DNA from: Delftia tsuruhatensis
GTDB taxonomy: Bacteria; Pseudomonadota; Gammaproteobacteria; Burkholderiales; Burkholderiaceae_C
NCBI RefSeq assembly: GCF_903815225.1
Contig: NZ_LR813084.1
Span: 5,604,001-5,668,000, forward strand
Direction: 5' to 3'
Length of the DNA: 64,000 bases
Part shown: positions 38,497-50,026 of the stretch, in pieces
Layout: the number at the start of each line of letters is the position of its first letter
How positions within the stretch are numbered: the first letter of the stretch is position 1
Program-made: the position numbers and the translations under genes
Notes under the pieces: generated by a model
Database searches by the model: none
What the model was told of the DNA's origin: nothing
What the model saw: only the letters and a program-made list of their open reading frames with translations

Positions 38497-38764
38497 GACC
38501 GCCCTCACTGACGAGGCCGCCTGCAGGGGCAGCGATTGAACAAGGAGAAACACGGGCCTCGGCGCAGCGGCTCGCGCCACATCCGAAAGCAAGAATGCGT
38601 TCATTTTTGTTCTTTCCGGGTCGAAGCCCATCAACACATACCCTAGGTGCTGTTCTTTTTTCTTCGTTTTAAAGTTCTCCAATCCACGGCCCGCCGGGAC
38701 AAATGCGCTATAACCCAGTCGCCCCGCCCTGTTTGCCCGAGAACGCCCTAGCCCTGGAATCGCC

Positions 38765-39529
38765 GTGAATACCAATCCCCGACAACTACAGCTGCTCGAT
38801 GAAGTGCGCAGCCGCCAGTCCACCTCGGTGGAGCAACTGGCCGATATCCTGGGCGTGACCCTGCAGACCGTGCGCCGCGATATCCAGAAGCTGGCCGATG
38901 CCGGCCTGCTGGTGCGCTTTCATGGCGGCGTGCGCGTGCCCAGCGCCACGGTGGAGAACCTGGGCCACACCCAGCGCCAGGTGCTGCATGCCGAGGGCAA
39001 GGCCCGCATCGCGCGCGCCGTGGCCGAGGCGATTCCCAACGGCTGCTCGCTGATCCTCAACATCGGCACGACCACCGAGGCCGTGGCCCAGGCCCTGCTC
39101 AAGCACCGGGGCCTGCGCGTGATCACCAACAACCTCAACGTGGCGGCCATCCTCAGCTCCAACGCCGACTGCGAGGTCATCGTGGCCGGCGGCGTGGTGC
39201 GCACGCGCGACCGGGGCATCGTGGGCGAGGCCGCCGTGGACTTCATCCGCCAGTTCAAGGTGGACATCGCGCTGATCGGCATCTCGGCCATCGAGCCCGA
39301 CGGCAGCCTGCGCGACTTCGACATGCGCGAGGTCAAGGTGGCCCAGACCATCATCGCCCAGTCGCGCGAGGTCTGGCTGGCGGCCGACCACAGCAAGTTC
39401 AGCCGCCAGGCCATGGTGGAGCTGGCGCGCCTGGACCAGATCGACCGCCTGTTCACCGATACCGCGCCCCCTGCCCCGTTCGACGCACTCCTGCGCGAAG
39501 CCGAGGTGCAATGCGTGGTGGCGCAATAA
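38765..39529 (+). CDS. glpR: DeoR-family transcriptional repressor GlpR
   Basis: The 254-residue protein has an N-terminal DeoR helix-turn-helix (VEQLADILGVTLQTVRRDIQKL, in two short stretches, residues 22-43) and a sugar-phosphate sensor domain with NIGTTTEAVAQAL near 98. In glycerol clusters such proteins repress and respond to glycerol-3-phosphate. The start is GTG. It is divergent from the importer and upstream of glpK, so it probably controls both and glpD. Confidence 0.92.
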   Translation: MNTNPRQLQLLDEVRSRQSTSVEQLADILGVTLQTVRRDIQKLADAGLLVRFHGGVRVPSATVENLGHTQRQVLHAEGKARIARAVAEAIPNGCSLILNIGTTTEAVAQALLKHRGLRVITNNLNVAAILSSNADCEVIVAGGVVRTRDRGIVGEAAVDFIRQFKVDIALIGISAIEPDGSLRDFDMREVKVAQTIIAQSREVWLAADHSKFSRQAMVELARLDQIDRLFTDTAPPAPFDALLREAEVQCVVAQ

Positions 39530-39602
39530 GCTCCCTGGAGCCGCTGCGCACCTTCGCCGGAAGACGCGCGCACCCGCTCCGCTTTTTCTTGGATACCGCA
39601 CC

Positions 39603-41186
<1,584 letters not shown>

Positions 41187-42338
41187 GGCCCTGCGCGGGG
41201 CCGCCTGCCTCCTGCTGGCCGGCCTGGTGCTGGCCGGCTGTGCCGTGCCTCCGCGGCCTGCGCCATGCACACGCCTGCAATGGCTGGGCAGTACCACCAT
41301 GGCACGCGACGAGCCCGTCAACGGCAGCACCATCGGAGGCATCTCGGGCCTGGACTACGATGCACGTCGCGGCGACTACGTGGCCATCAGCGACGACCGC
41401 TCGGCGCACGGCCCCGCGCGCTGGATGCGGCTGCGCGTGGAGCAGGTTCCCGCCGAACGGCGCGCCGGCCCCAACCCCTGGCAGGCGCAGGTCACCGAAG
41501 TGCATCCGCTGCGGGATGCCGAGGGCCGGTGGCTGCGCCCGCGCCATGCCGCACCCGCCGCCCAGCCCGTCCCCGACCCCGAAGCCATCCGCCTGCTGCC
41601 GGACGGCAGCCTGCTGTGGACCGAGGAAGGTGACCTGGCACGCGGCTTCGGCCCTTCGCTGGTGCGTGCCGACGCAGAAGGCCGCCAGCGCACCCGCTGG
41701 TTCTACCCGTTCGAGGATGAGTCCGGTACCCCGGGCGTGCGTTCGAACTTCGGCTTCGAAGGCCTGGCCGTGACTGCGGACGGCCGCCATGCCTGGCTGG
41801 CGCTGGAAGCGCCGCTGCGCCAGGACGGCCCGCGCGCCAGCGCCGACACGGCCGGCGCACCCGTGCGCATCAGCCTGGTGGACCTGTCCGACGGCCGCAT
41901 GCTGCGCCAGATCGCCTACCAGCCCGATGCCGTGCCGGCAGCCAGCCGGGGCCTCCTGCGCCGCCGCGAGGTCAACGGCATCAGCGAGATCCTGTCCGAC
42001 GGCCCCAGCCACCTGCTGGTGCTGGAGCGCTCCTACAGCCCCGGCCATGGATTCGGCGCACGGCTGTACCGCATCGGCCTGGATACCGACGATGCGCCCG
42101 ACACGCTGGCCCTGCCCTCCTTCGCCCGCACGCCGCCACAGACGGCAGCCAAGACGCTGATCGCCGACCTCTCCACCCTGCAGCGCGGCCGGCTGGACAA
42201 TATGGAAGCCATGTCCTGGGGGCCGCCGTTGCCCGACGGCACGCGCACGCTGGTCTTTGCCAGCGACGACAATTTCAATCCGTCCCAGGCCAACCAGGTC
42301 CTGATCACCGCCTATCTTCCGCAAGAACGCTGCGCACC

Positions 42339-43193
42339 ATGACTGTCACCACCTCCACTCCTGCATCGCCTTCCCTGGGCACCATCGCCTTCATCGGCGG
42401 CGGCAACATGGCCAGCGCCATCATCGGCGGGCTCATCGGCCAGGGCCAGACGGCGGACCGCATCGTCGTCGTCGAGCCGTTCGAGGCCGCGCGCGACGCA
42501 CTGCGCTCGAACTTCGGCATCGAGGCCCATGCCGACGCGGCGGCGGCCGCCAGCGCGCTGGCCGGCGCCGGCATCGTGGTCTGGGCCGTCAAGCCCCAGA
42601 CCTTCAAGGAAGCCGCCCAGGCGGCCGCGCCGCACACCGGCCAGGCCCTGCACCTGAGCGTGGCCGCCGGCATCCCCACGGACAGCATCGCCGGCTGGCT
42701 GGGCACGGGACGCATCGTGCGTGCCATGCCCAACACGCCGGCCCTGGTCGGCAAGGGCATGACGGGCCTGTTCGCGCGCCCCGAGGTCGATGCGACCGGC
42801 AAGGCCGCCATCGAACAGGTCGTGGCCACCACGGGCCAGTTCGTCTGGGTGGACCAGGAAGCGCACCTGGACGCCGTGACCGCGCTGTCCGGCTCGGGCC
42901 CCGCCTATGTGTTCCTCTTCCTCGAAGCCATGACGCAGGCCGGCGTGGACATGGGCCTGACGGCCGAGCAGTCCTACCGCCTGGGCGTGGCCACCTTCCA
43001 GGGCGCCTCGGAGCTGGCGGCGCGCTCCACCGAACCCGCCGAGGTGCTGCGCCAGCGCGTGACCAGCAAGGGCGGCACCACCCATGCCGCCATCACCCAC
43101 ATGCAGGCGCAGCAGGTGCCCGGGCATTTCGTGGCCGCCATGCGCGCGGCCGAAGCCCGCGCCAAGGAACTGGCGGCCGAGTTCGGCCGATAA
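42339..43193 (+). CDS. proC: Pyrroline-5-carboxylate reductase
   Basis: ProC reduces pyrroline-5-carboxylate to proline with NAD(P)H, the last step of proline synthesis. The 284-residue protein has Rossmann motif FIGGGNMASAIIGGL near residue 12 and MPNTPALVGKG near 130. The family C-terminal region is ALSGSGPAYVFLFLEAM near 183 and VTSKGGTTHAAI near 242. Its ATG overlaps the preceding stop. Confidence 0.97.
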   Translation: MTVTTSTPASPSLGTIAFIGGGNMASAIIGGLIGQGQTADRIVVVEPFEAARDALRSNFGIEAHADAAAAASALAGAGIVVWAVKPQTFKEAAQAAAPHTGQALHLSVAAGIPTDSIAGWLGTGRIVRAMPNTPALVGKGMTGLFARPEVDATGKAAIEQVVATTGQFVWVDQEAHLDAVTALSGSGPAYVFLFLEAMTQAGVDMGLTAEQSYRLGVATFQGASELAARSTEPAEVLRQRVTSKGGTTHAAITHMQAQQVPGHFVAAMRAAEARAKELAAEFGR

Positions 43194-43206
43194 GCCTGCG
43201 GCCAAA

Positions 43207-43239
43207 GGTGGCGCCGGGGAACAGCGCCACCGCATTTTC
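43207..43239 (+). terminator. proC terminator
   Basis: Arms GGTGGCGC/GCGCCACC with a 9-nt loop are followed by GCATTTTC, 14 bp after the proC stop. Confidence 0.75.
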
Positions 43240-43440
43240 AGACTGAAAATCAGATAGTTCCGATGGTTGAAACATGCGGTGCTGGGTAGAAGGCACGGAG
43301 TGACCGCCCGCACGGGCAGAGCCCGCGCCGGTCCGCCCCTGGCACCGCAGTTTCCACCAAGCATCCGCCCCGCAAGGGACGCCACGCCGTCTCCTCCCGC
43401 TTCAGGCTTGCCTTGGATGGCCTGCATTCGAGGAGAACGC

Positions 43441-46293
43441 ATGAAGTCCCATTCCCGCCCCCTGCCCTGTGGCTGGCGGCTTGCGCTCACGGCAAGCCTG
43501 CTCGCAGCCGCCGCCGGCATCACCCTGGCATCACCCGCCCCCGTCGACCAGGCAGGACAGATGCTGCGCGCACAGCAGGCGCTGCAAGGCCTGGCCATGC
43601 CCTTCGAGGCCAACAGCGGCCAGTTCGACCCGGCCGTGGCCTTCGTGGGCCGCACCTTCGCGGGCCCGGTCCACATCACGCACCGGGGCCAGATCGTCTA
43701 CAGCCTGGCGGGCCCCGCGCAGGCGCCCCGGTCCAAGGCCGCGCGCATCTCCCCGGCCATGCCGGCCATGCCATCCGCCCCCGCCGGCTGGAGTCTCACC
43801 GAAACCCTGGTCGGCGCACTGCCACTGGCGCCCGAAGGCGGCGACGTCGCGGCCAGCCGCGTCACCCACTTCGTCGGCCAGGCCAGCTACCAGCCCGCCA
43901 CCTACCGCAACCTGCACCTGGGCCAGGCCTGGCCCGGCGTGCGGGTGGAACTGGCCGCGCGCGGCGCCAACATGGAAAAGCTCTTTCACGTGGCCCCGCA
44001 TGCCGATACCGCGCAGATCCGCGTGCAGCTCGACGGGGCGCTGTCGCTGCGCCTGGGCGACGACGGCACGCTGGTGGCGGCCACGGGCCATGGCGATGTG
44101 GCCTACACGGCGCCCGTCGCATTCCAGGAGGTCGCGGGCCGGCGCGTGGACGTGCCCGTGCGGTACGCACTCGACAGCCAGGGCCACGCCTACGGCTTTG
44201 CGCTGGGCGACTATGACCGTTCGTTGCCGCTGGTGATCGACCCCCTGCTGCAAAGCACCTACCTGGGCGGGTCGGGGCACACCGTGCTCGAAACCATGGC
44301 CATCGACCCGCCGTCGGGCGACATCCTGGTAGCCGGCTTCACGCTTGCCACCAATTTCCCCGGAACGGCAGGCGGGGCACAGTCCACGAACCCGGGGGTC
44401 AATGGCTTCGTGGCACGGCTGTCCGGCCATCTCGCCCTCCAGCAAAGCACCTACCTGGGCACCTCGGACTACAGCCCCGTCAACGCACTGGCCATCTCGG
44501 CCACCGGGGAAGTGGCGGTGGCCGGCCAGACCTACTCCAGGGACATCCCCGGTACGGCGGGCGGCGCACGGCCCGCCTCCACCAGCAGCCCGAGCGGCTT
44601 TGTCATGCTGCTGTCAGACAACCTGCGCCAACTAGTGCAGAGCACCTACCTGGGCAACGGCGGCTGGGAGGTTGTCACGGCCCTGGCCTTTGCACCCTCG
44701 GGCGAAATCGTCGTGGCCGGGTACACGATTTCCCCGGACCTGCTCCAAATCGCGGGCGGGGCCCAGGCCAGCTTCTCCGGCGCGGTCGATGGTTTCATCA
44801 CACGCCTGTCCGGCGACCTGCGCACCCCGCTGCAAAGCACCTACCTGGGAGGCGCGAAGTCCGACTACGTCACCGCCCTGGCCATCCTGCCCTCCGGGGA
44901 GATCCTGGCCGGCGGGCAGACCTATTCCACCAACCTGCCCCAGACGACGGGCGCGGCGCGGCCGCGGCACAGTGGCGATGCCGACGGTTTCGTGGCACGC
45001 CTTTCCGACGATCTGCGCTCCCTGGTGCGCACCACCTATCTGGGCGGCAGCCAGTGGGAGAACGTCACGGCCCTGGCCCTCTCTCCGTCGGGCGAACTGG
45101 TGGTGACCGGGCAGACCTATTCCAGGGACTTTCCCCGCACGGCGGGGGCCGTACAGCCCGACAACCGGGGGCAGAACGACGGCTTCATCGCTCGCCTGAC
45201 CCTGGATCTGCGCACGCTGGAACAGAGCACCTACCTGGGTGGCGTGCTCAACGACTACATCGGAGCCCTGTCCATCGACAGCGCGGGAGAGATCCTGGTG
45301 GCGGGCTTCGCCCAATCCGACAACCTTCTCGGCACGGTCCACGGTGCACAAGCTGCCAGCGGCGGGGACCAGGATGGTTTTGTCGCACGCCTGGCCGGCG
45401 ATCTGCGAAGCACGTGGCAAGTCACCTACCTGGGAGGGGCGGGCCCGGACGATGTCACCGCGCTGGCCCTCGCGCCGTCGGGCGAGGTCGTGGTGGCCGG
45501 CTTCACCGGATCCACCGACTTTCCCGCCGCCTCAGGACCCGTCCCGCCCGCGCCGGCAGGCACGCTTCATGGTTTCATCTCCCGCCTGACTCCCGACCTG
45601 CGCGCCGTCTCGCCCCAGACCATCAGCTTCCCACCGCAGGCCGACCAGGTCCTCGCCACCGTGGGCGCCACCTTCACGATCAGCCCCGCCGCCACGGCCA
45701 GCTCGGGCCTGCCGGTGAGCTATGTCAGCCACACCCCCGCCATCTGCACGGTCGCGGGCGCCACGGTCACGATGCTGGACGCAGGCACCTGCCAGCTGGA
45801 GGCCCAGCAGCCAGGCGTGCCCGGCCAGTGGCTGGCCGCCAGCGGGGTCTTCGTCGACGTCCGCATCCAGAGGCCCCAGACCATCGCCTTCCCGGCACAG
45901 CCGGACCAGCCTTTCACGGCCGGGGGCAGCTTCCTCCTCGTTGCACCCGCCACGGCCAGTTCCGGCCTGCCGGTGCAATACGCCAGCACCACGCCGGGCC
46001 TCTGCACCGTGTCCGGCAGCACGGTCACCATGGTCGGCGCGGGCCTTTGCACCCTGGTCGCCAGCCAGCCGGGCAATGCGCTGTGGCTGGCGGCGGCCGA
46101 TGTGCCGCAGAGCATCCTGCTGGTGGTGACCACGCCGCCCGGGCCTAATCCCGGTCCCGGTCCCGGCCCCGGTCCTGGCTCCGGCCACGTAACGCCCGTC
46201 CCCGTACTCTCCGCCTGGCCTCTGGCGCTGCTGGGCGCGCTGGCCGCCGCCCTGGGCGCCATACGGCTGCGCCGGCGCGGCATTCCGCACTGA
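43441..46293 (+). CDS. Secreted SBBP-repeat beta-propeller protein with Ig-like repeats and IPTL-CTERM-like anchor
   Basis: This 950-residue protein has a signal peptide (to about residue 31). An N-terminal region of the type that precedes SBBP propellers follows (FEANSGQFDPAVAFVGR near 53). Seven SBBP repeats of about 64 residues come next, each starting near QSTYLGG (about 268-720), then two Ig-like repeats starting QTISF/QTIAF (about 725 and 812) and a Pro-Gly linker. The tail VPVLSAWPLALL plus an Arg-rich end matches the IPTL-CTERM pattern: motif, helix, basic cluster. Surface location is likely. The ATG at 43441 follows AGGAGAACGC. Confidence 0.85.
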   Translation: MKSHSRPLPCGWRLALTASLLAAAAGITLASPAPVDQAGQMLRAQQALQGLAMPFEANSGQFDPAVAFVGRTFAGPVHITHRGQIVYSLAGPAQAPRSKAARISPAMPAMPSAPAGWSLTETLVGALPLAPEGGDVAASRVTHFVGQASYQPATYRNLHLGQAWPGVRVELAARGANMEKLFHVAPHADTAQIRVQLDGALSLRLGDDGTLVAATGHGDVAYTAPVAFQEVAGRRVDVPVRYALDSQGHAYGFALGDYDRSLPLVIDPLLQSTYLGGSGHTVLETMAIDPPSGDILVAGFTLATNFPGTAGGAQSTNPGVNGFVARLSGHLALQQSTYLGTSDYSPVNALAISATGEVAVAGQTYSRDIPGTAGGARPASTSSPSGFVMLLSDNLRQLVQSTYLGNGGWEVVTALAFAPSGEIVVAGYTISPDLLQIAGGAQASFSGAVDGFITRLSGDLRTPLQSTYLGGAKSDYVTALAILPSGEILAGGQTYSTNLPQTTGAARPRHSGDADGFVARLSDDLRSLVRTTYLGGSQWENVTALALSPSGELVVTGQTYSRDFPRTAGAVQPDNRGQNDGFIARLTLDLRTLEQSTYLGGVLNDYIGALSIDSAGEILVAGFAQSDNLLGTVHGAQAASGGDQDGFVARLAGDLRSTWQVTYLGGAGPDDVTALALAPSGEVVVAGFTGSTDFPAASGPVPPAPAGTLHGFISRLTPDLRAVSPQTISFPPQADQVLATVGATFTISPAATASSGLPVSYVSHTPAICTVAGATVTMLDAGTCQLEAQQPGVPGQWLAASGVFVDVRIQRPQTIAFPAQPDQPFTAGGSFLLVAPATASSGLPVQYASTTPGLCTVSGSTVTMVGAGLCTLVASQPGNALWLAAADVPQSILLVVTTPPGPNPGPGPGPGPGSGHVTPVPVLSAWPLALLGALAAALGAIRLRRRGIPH

Positions 46294-46341
46294 GGGAGCC
46301 AGGGGCGGGGTGGCCTGCGCCCGGCCCGGCCCCGCTCCCTC
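46292..46341. terminator. GC hairpin between convergent SBBP gene and ubiA
   Basis: Arms GAGGGAGC/GCTCCCTC (8 bp) enclose a GC-rich loop in the 46-bp convergent gap; a nested GCGGGG/CCCCGC pairing is possible. No T tract is present. Confidence 0.4.
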
Positions 46342-47236
46342 AACGCAACGCGAACCCCAGCGCCACCCCCCCGAACAGGCTGGCGCCTATCCAGTGGCTC
46401 TTGCTGAAGGCCGTGAAGCAGCCCTCGCGCGTGCGGTGGCGGATCAGCGTGAAGTGCCAGACCACCTGGGCCGCGGCCCCGGCCAGGCCCAGCCAGAAGG
46501 GCCAGCCCAGCGCCCAGGGCTGCACGGCCCGGACCGTCAGCAGGCCGCAGAGCACGAAGAAGCCCATGACGGCGGCCACGTCGAAGCGGCCCAGGGTGAT
46601 GGCCGAGGTCTTCATGCCGATCTTCAGGTCGTCGTCGCGGTCCACCATGGCGTATTCGGTGTCATAGGCCAGCACCAGGAACATGTTGGCGAACCACAGG
46701 ATCCAGGCCGTGGCCGGGACCTGCCCCTGCACGGCGGCGAAGGCGATGATGATGCCGAAGTTGAAGGCAATGCCCAGGAAGGCCTGGGGCATGGCGAAGA
46801 AGCGCTTGGTGAACGGGTAGAGGATGGTGAACAGCACGGCAGGCACGGACCAGGCCACGGCCTCCCAGCGCGTGGTCAGCACCAGGCCCAGCGAGACCAG
46901 GGCCAGGGCCGCGCCCAGCAGGGCGGCCTCCCTGACCGAGACCTGCCCCGAGGTGACGGGGCGCTGCGTGGTGCGCTTGACGTGGCGGTCGAAATCGCGG
47001 TCGGCGATGTCGTTGATGCAGCAACCCGCGCTGCGCATCAGCACCGTGCCCAGCACGAAGACCGCCAGCAGATGCCAGCCCGGGAACCCGTCCGATGCCA
47101 GCCACAGGGCGGCCAGCGTGGGCCAGACCAGGACCAGCCAGCCGGCCGGGCGGTTGAAGCGGACCAGATCGAGGTAGAGCGACAGTTTGCTGCGCCGGGG
47201 AGCGGGCGTGGGCAGGGGCGAGGACGTGGTGGACAT
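46340..47236 (-). CDS. ubiA: 4-hydroxybenzoate octaprenyltransferase UbiA
   Basis: UbiA attaches the polyprenyl tail to 4-hydroxybenzoate in ubiquinone synthesis, in the inner membrane. The 298-residue protein has the two Asp-rich motifs NDIADRDFD near residue 83 and DTEYAMVDRDDD near 206, and many hydrophobic helices. The ATG at 47236 gives the usual short cytoplasmic N-terminus. The gene order ubiA-PAP2-dps-oxyR-recG places it near stress genes without an obvious functional tie. Confidence 0.95.
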   Translation of the reverse strand: MSTTSSPLPTPAPRRSKLSLYLDLVRFNRPAGWLVLVWPTLAALWLASDGFPGWHLLAVFVLGTVLMRSAGCCINDIADRDFDRHVKRTTQRPVTSGQVSVREAALLGAALALVSLGLVLTTRWEAVAWSVPAVLFTILYPFTKRFFAMPQAFLGIAFNFGIIIAFAAVQGQVPATAWILWFANMFLVLAYDTEYAMVDRDDDLKIGMKTSAITLGRFDVAAVMGFFVLCGLLTVRAVQPWALGWPFWLGLAGAAAQVVWHFTLIRHRTREGCFTAFSKSHWIGASLFGGVALGFALR

Positions 47237-47334
47237 GGCGACGGAGGTGGGGGCGGGCCATGACCCGCCGCCCACGGACAGCATTCGGAATGACCGCATT
47301 GTCGCCGGACGATGGCCAGCCCCCCAAGCGCGGT

Positions 47335-48120
47335 TCAGCAGCGCCTGCCGGCAGCGCGGGTTTGCGCCCACTCCACAGCGCAGACCACGAGCGCCATCCA
47401 CGCCAGGCCCAGCAGCCAGCCGGCCAGCACGTCGCTGGCGAAGTGCACGCGCAGCACCACGCGGCTGCCCCCCACGCCCAGCGCCACCGTCAGGGCGGCC
47501 AGGCCCGCGGGCCAGCGCCAGGCGGGACGCAGGTACGGCAGCAGCAGCCAGGCCAGCATGAGATAGAGCACGAAGGTGCCCGCGCTGTGGCCGCTGGGAA
47601 AGCTGAAGCCGCCCTCGGGCACCCAGCCGCCTTGCGGACGGGGGCGCCCCACGCTGGTCTTGATGGCGCGGATCCACAGCCCCACGCCGGCCGTGGCCAC
47701 CAGCCAGGCGCCGGCATGCAGCCAGTCGCGCCGCCACAGCAGCACCAGCATCACCAGCAATGACAGGGCGATCATCCAGCCCACGTGGCCGAGCTGCGTG
47801 AAGGCGGCCACGGGACGCACCCAGGCATCGGTGGCATGGCCGGCCAGCCACTGGTGCAGGGCCTCGTCCATGGCGGGCCAGTCGTTGCAGGAAGCACAGC
47901 CTGCGGGATCGGCCAGGCCCAGCATGTCGCGCGCCATGACCGCCAGCGCCAGGGCCGCCATGGCCCCCGCCATGCCCAGCGCGCGCCAGGCGGCCACGGG
48001 CATGCGCAGCCCGGTGGCCGCGCCCTGCCTGCGCAGATGGAAAAAAAGGCCGCACAGGGCGGCCAGTACCAGGCACAGGCCGCCCAGGGCGGCATGTGCG
48101 TCAATCCAGTCCCAGAGCAT
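47335..48120 (-). CDS. PAP2-superfamily membrane phosphatase
   Basis: The 261-residue integral membrane protein contains all three PAP2 catalytic motifs: KTSVGRPRP near residue 158, FPSGHSAGT near 177 and SRVVLRVHFASDV near 222. Such enzymes remove phosphate from undecaprenyl-pyrophosphate, phosphatidic acid or related lipids; the substrate here is not resolved. About six membrane helices are expected. Confidence 0.9.
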   Translation of the reverse strand: MLWDWIDAHAALGGLCLVLAALCGLFFHLRRQGAATGLRMPVAAWRALGMAGAMAALALAVMARDMLGLADPAGCASCNDWPAMDEALHQWLAGHATDAWVRPVAAFTQLGHVGWMIALSLLVMLVLLWRRDWLHAGAWLVATAGVGLWIRAIKTSVGRPRPQGGWVPEGGFSFPSGHSAGTFVLYLMLAWLLLPYLRPAWRWPAGLAALTVALGVGGSRVVLRVHFASDVLAGWLLGLAWMALVVCAVEWAQTRAAGRRC

Positions 48121-48162
48121 GCGCGGGCATGGCCTCCATGGGGGGTGGCGGGATCAGGCGCA

Positions 48163-48723
48163 TCAGTCTTCCAGCAGGGCGCGCAGCATCCAGGCGGTCT
48201 GCTCGTGCACCGTCAGGCGCTGGGTGAGCAGGTCGGCCGTGGGCTCGTCGCTGGCCTTGTCGGCCAGCGGGAACAGGCTGCGGGCCGTGCGGGCCACGGC
48301 CTCGTGGCCGGCCACCAGGATGCGCACCATCTCCAGGGCCTTCGGGGGATCGTGGGGCACGTCGGCCAGGCTGGTGAGCTTGCCGAAGTCCGCATAGGAG
48401 CCGGGCGCGAAGTGGCCCAGCGCACGGATGCGCTCGGCGATGGGATCGACGGCGTTCCACAGCTCCGTGTACTGCCCCATGAACATGGTGTGCAGGGTGT
48501 TGAACATCGGACCCGTGACGTTCCAGTGGAAGTTGTGCGTGGTCAGGTACAGCGTGTAGGTGTCGGCCAGCAGGGCCGACAGACCCTTGGCGATGGCGGC
48601 GCGGTCCTTGTCGCTGATGCCGATGTGGATGGCCGTGGGGCGCACGGACGCAGGTGCGATCTCGGCCGGCGCGGCCTCTGGCTTCTTGGCACCGGACTTG
48701 TCTTTGCTGGCATTTTTGGCCAT
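48163..48723 (-). CDS. dps: DNA-binding ferritin-like protein Dps
   Basis: Dps forms a dodecamer that oxidises and stores iron and coats DNA under stress. The 186-residue protein has a Lys-rich N-terminus (about 20 residues), as used for DNA binding. The ferroxidase region HNFHWNVTGPMF is near residue 66 and the ligands in VDPIAERIRALG near 95. The ATG at 48723 follows AAAGGGA. It lies next to oxyR, the usual regulator of dps. Confidence 0.95.
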   Translation of the reverse strand: MAKNASKDKSGAKKPEAAPAEIAPASVRPTAIHIGISDKDRAAIAKGLSALLADTYTLYLTTHNFHWNVTGPMFNTLHTMFMGQYTELWNAVDPIAERIRALGHFAPGSYADFGKLTSLADVPHDPPKALEMVRILVAGHEAVARTARSLFPLADKASDEPTADLLTQRLTVHEQTAWMLRALLED

Positions 48724-48843
48724 GGGATCCCTTTCAGCTTCGTACGGATGGAACATGTCCCGGGCAGACCGCCCGCGGACCAGGGACAACGATAACGCAA
48801 GCCCGGCGCGCGCGGTGGCGCGGCCGCCGTGGCGTTGCGGTCA

Positions 48844-49809
48844 TCAGGAAAGGCGTTTGACGCCGGGCAAGGCGCAGGCGTAGACCGCGTTGCGCAGCGC
48901 GGCGATGGCCTCGTAGCGCGTGAAGCTGCGGCGCCAGGCCAGGACCACGCGGCGCGAGGGGGGCGCCGAGCCGTCGTCCTCGAGGATGGGCAGGTAGCGG
49001 ATATGCGGCTCGTCGGTCTTTCGGCGGCGAGCGGTGGTCTCCAGTGCATCGGCGGGCACGGACAGGCGCGGCACCAGGGTCACGCCCATGCCGGCGGCCA
49101 CCATGTGCTTGATGGTCTCCAGCGACGAGCCCTCGAAGGTGCGGCGTATGCCTTCGGCGTTGCTCGCATAGCGCGCGAACTCGGGGCAGACCTGGAGCAC
49201 ATGGTCGCGGAAGCAGTGGCCCGAGCCCAGCAGCAGCATGGTCTCGTTCTTGAGGTCGCTGGTGGAGACATGGTCCTTCTGGGCCAGCGCATGGGTGCTG
49301 GGCACGGCGGCCATGAAGGGCTCGTCGTACAGCGGCGCCAGCGCCAGGCCGGTGTCGGGAAAGGGCTCGGCCACGATGGCGCAGTCGATCTCGCCGGTGC
49401 GCAGCATCTCCAGCAGCTTGATGGTGTAGTTCTCCTGCAGCATCAGCGGCATCTGCGGCGTGCGCAGGATGGAGTTGCGCACCAGGTCCGGCAGCAGGTA
49501 GGGGCCGATGGTGTAGATCACGCCCAGCGTCAGCACGCCCGACAGCGGATCCTTGCCGCGCTTGGCGATCTCCTTGATCTCGGCGGCCTGCTCCAGCACG
49601 CTTTGCGCCTGGCGGATGATCTCCTCGCCCAAGGACGTGACCGACACCTCGCCGGCGCTGCGCTCGAAGAGCTTCACGTCCAGCTCCTCCTCCAGCTTCT
49701 TGATCGCCACGGACAGCGTCGGCTGGGACACATAACAGGCTTCGGCGGCGCGGCCAAAATGCTTTTCACGTGCCACGGCCACGATGTATTTGAGTTCGGT
49801 AAGTGTCAT
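48844..49809 (-). CDS. oxyR: Peroxide-sensing LysR-family regulator OxyR
   Basis: The 321-residue LysR protein has an N-terminal helix-turn-helix (FGRAAEACYVSQPTLSVAIK near residue 18). It has the redox pair Cys199 and Cys208 in GSGHCFRDHVLQVC, at the same numbers as E. coli OxyR. Oxidation by H2O2 forms the disulfide that activates antioxidant genes. dps is 120 bp downstream on the same strand and recG lies farther upstream, an oxyR-recG neighbourhood common in betaproteobacteria. Confidence 0.97.
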   Translation of the reverse strand: MTLTELKYIVAVAREKHFGRAAEACYVSQPTLSVAIKKLEEELDVKLFERSAGEVSVTSLGEEIIRQAQSVLEQAAEIKEIAKRGKDPLSGVLTLGVIYTIGPYLLPDLVRNSILRTPQMPLMLQENYTIKLLEMLRTGEIDCAIVAEPFPDTGLALAPLYDEPFMAAVPSTHALAQKDHVSTSDLKNETMLLLGSGHCFRDHVLQVCPEFARYASNAEGIRRTFEGSSLETIKHMVAAGMGVTLVPRLSVPADALETTARRRKTDEPHIRYLPILEDDGSAPPSRRVVLAWRRSFTRYEAIAALRNAVYACALPGVKRLS

Positions 49810-50026
49810 TGGCGAGCTGTGTCTGGGAGGGAGCCTCGGGGATACGATGTTTTTGCAGCCGGAGCCCGTGCAGTTTCTGCCTCATGGCCGGACCCCGGGG
49901 CCTTGCCCTGGGGATGCCACCACCAGAGATACTGCACTGACTCTAAGAAAATTCCTATTTTCGATTGTGCCAGTCCTCACCCGCGCACGGTCGCTGCGCG
50001 CTCCCCGACTCGCCGGTTTTTTATTG

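Noticed and set aside
49810..50026. Gene between oxyR and the MHYT gene
   Set aside because: No frame with a usable ribosome-binding site or credible composition; only upstream sequence of oxyR and a T run near 50017 were seen.
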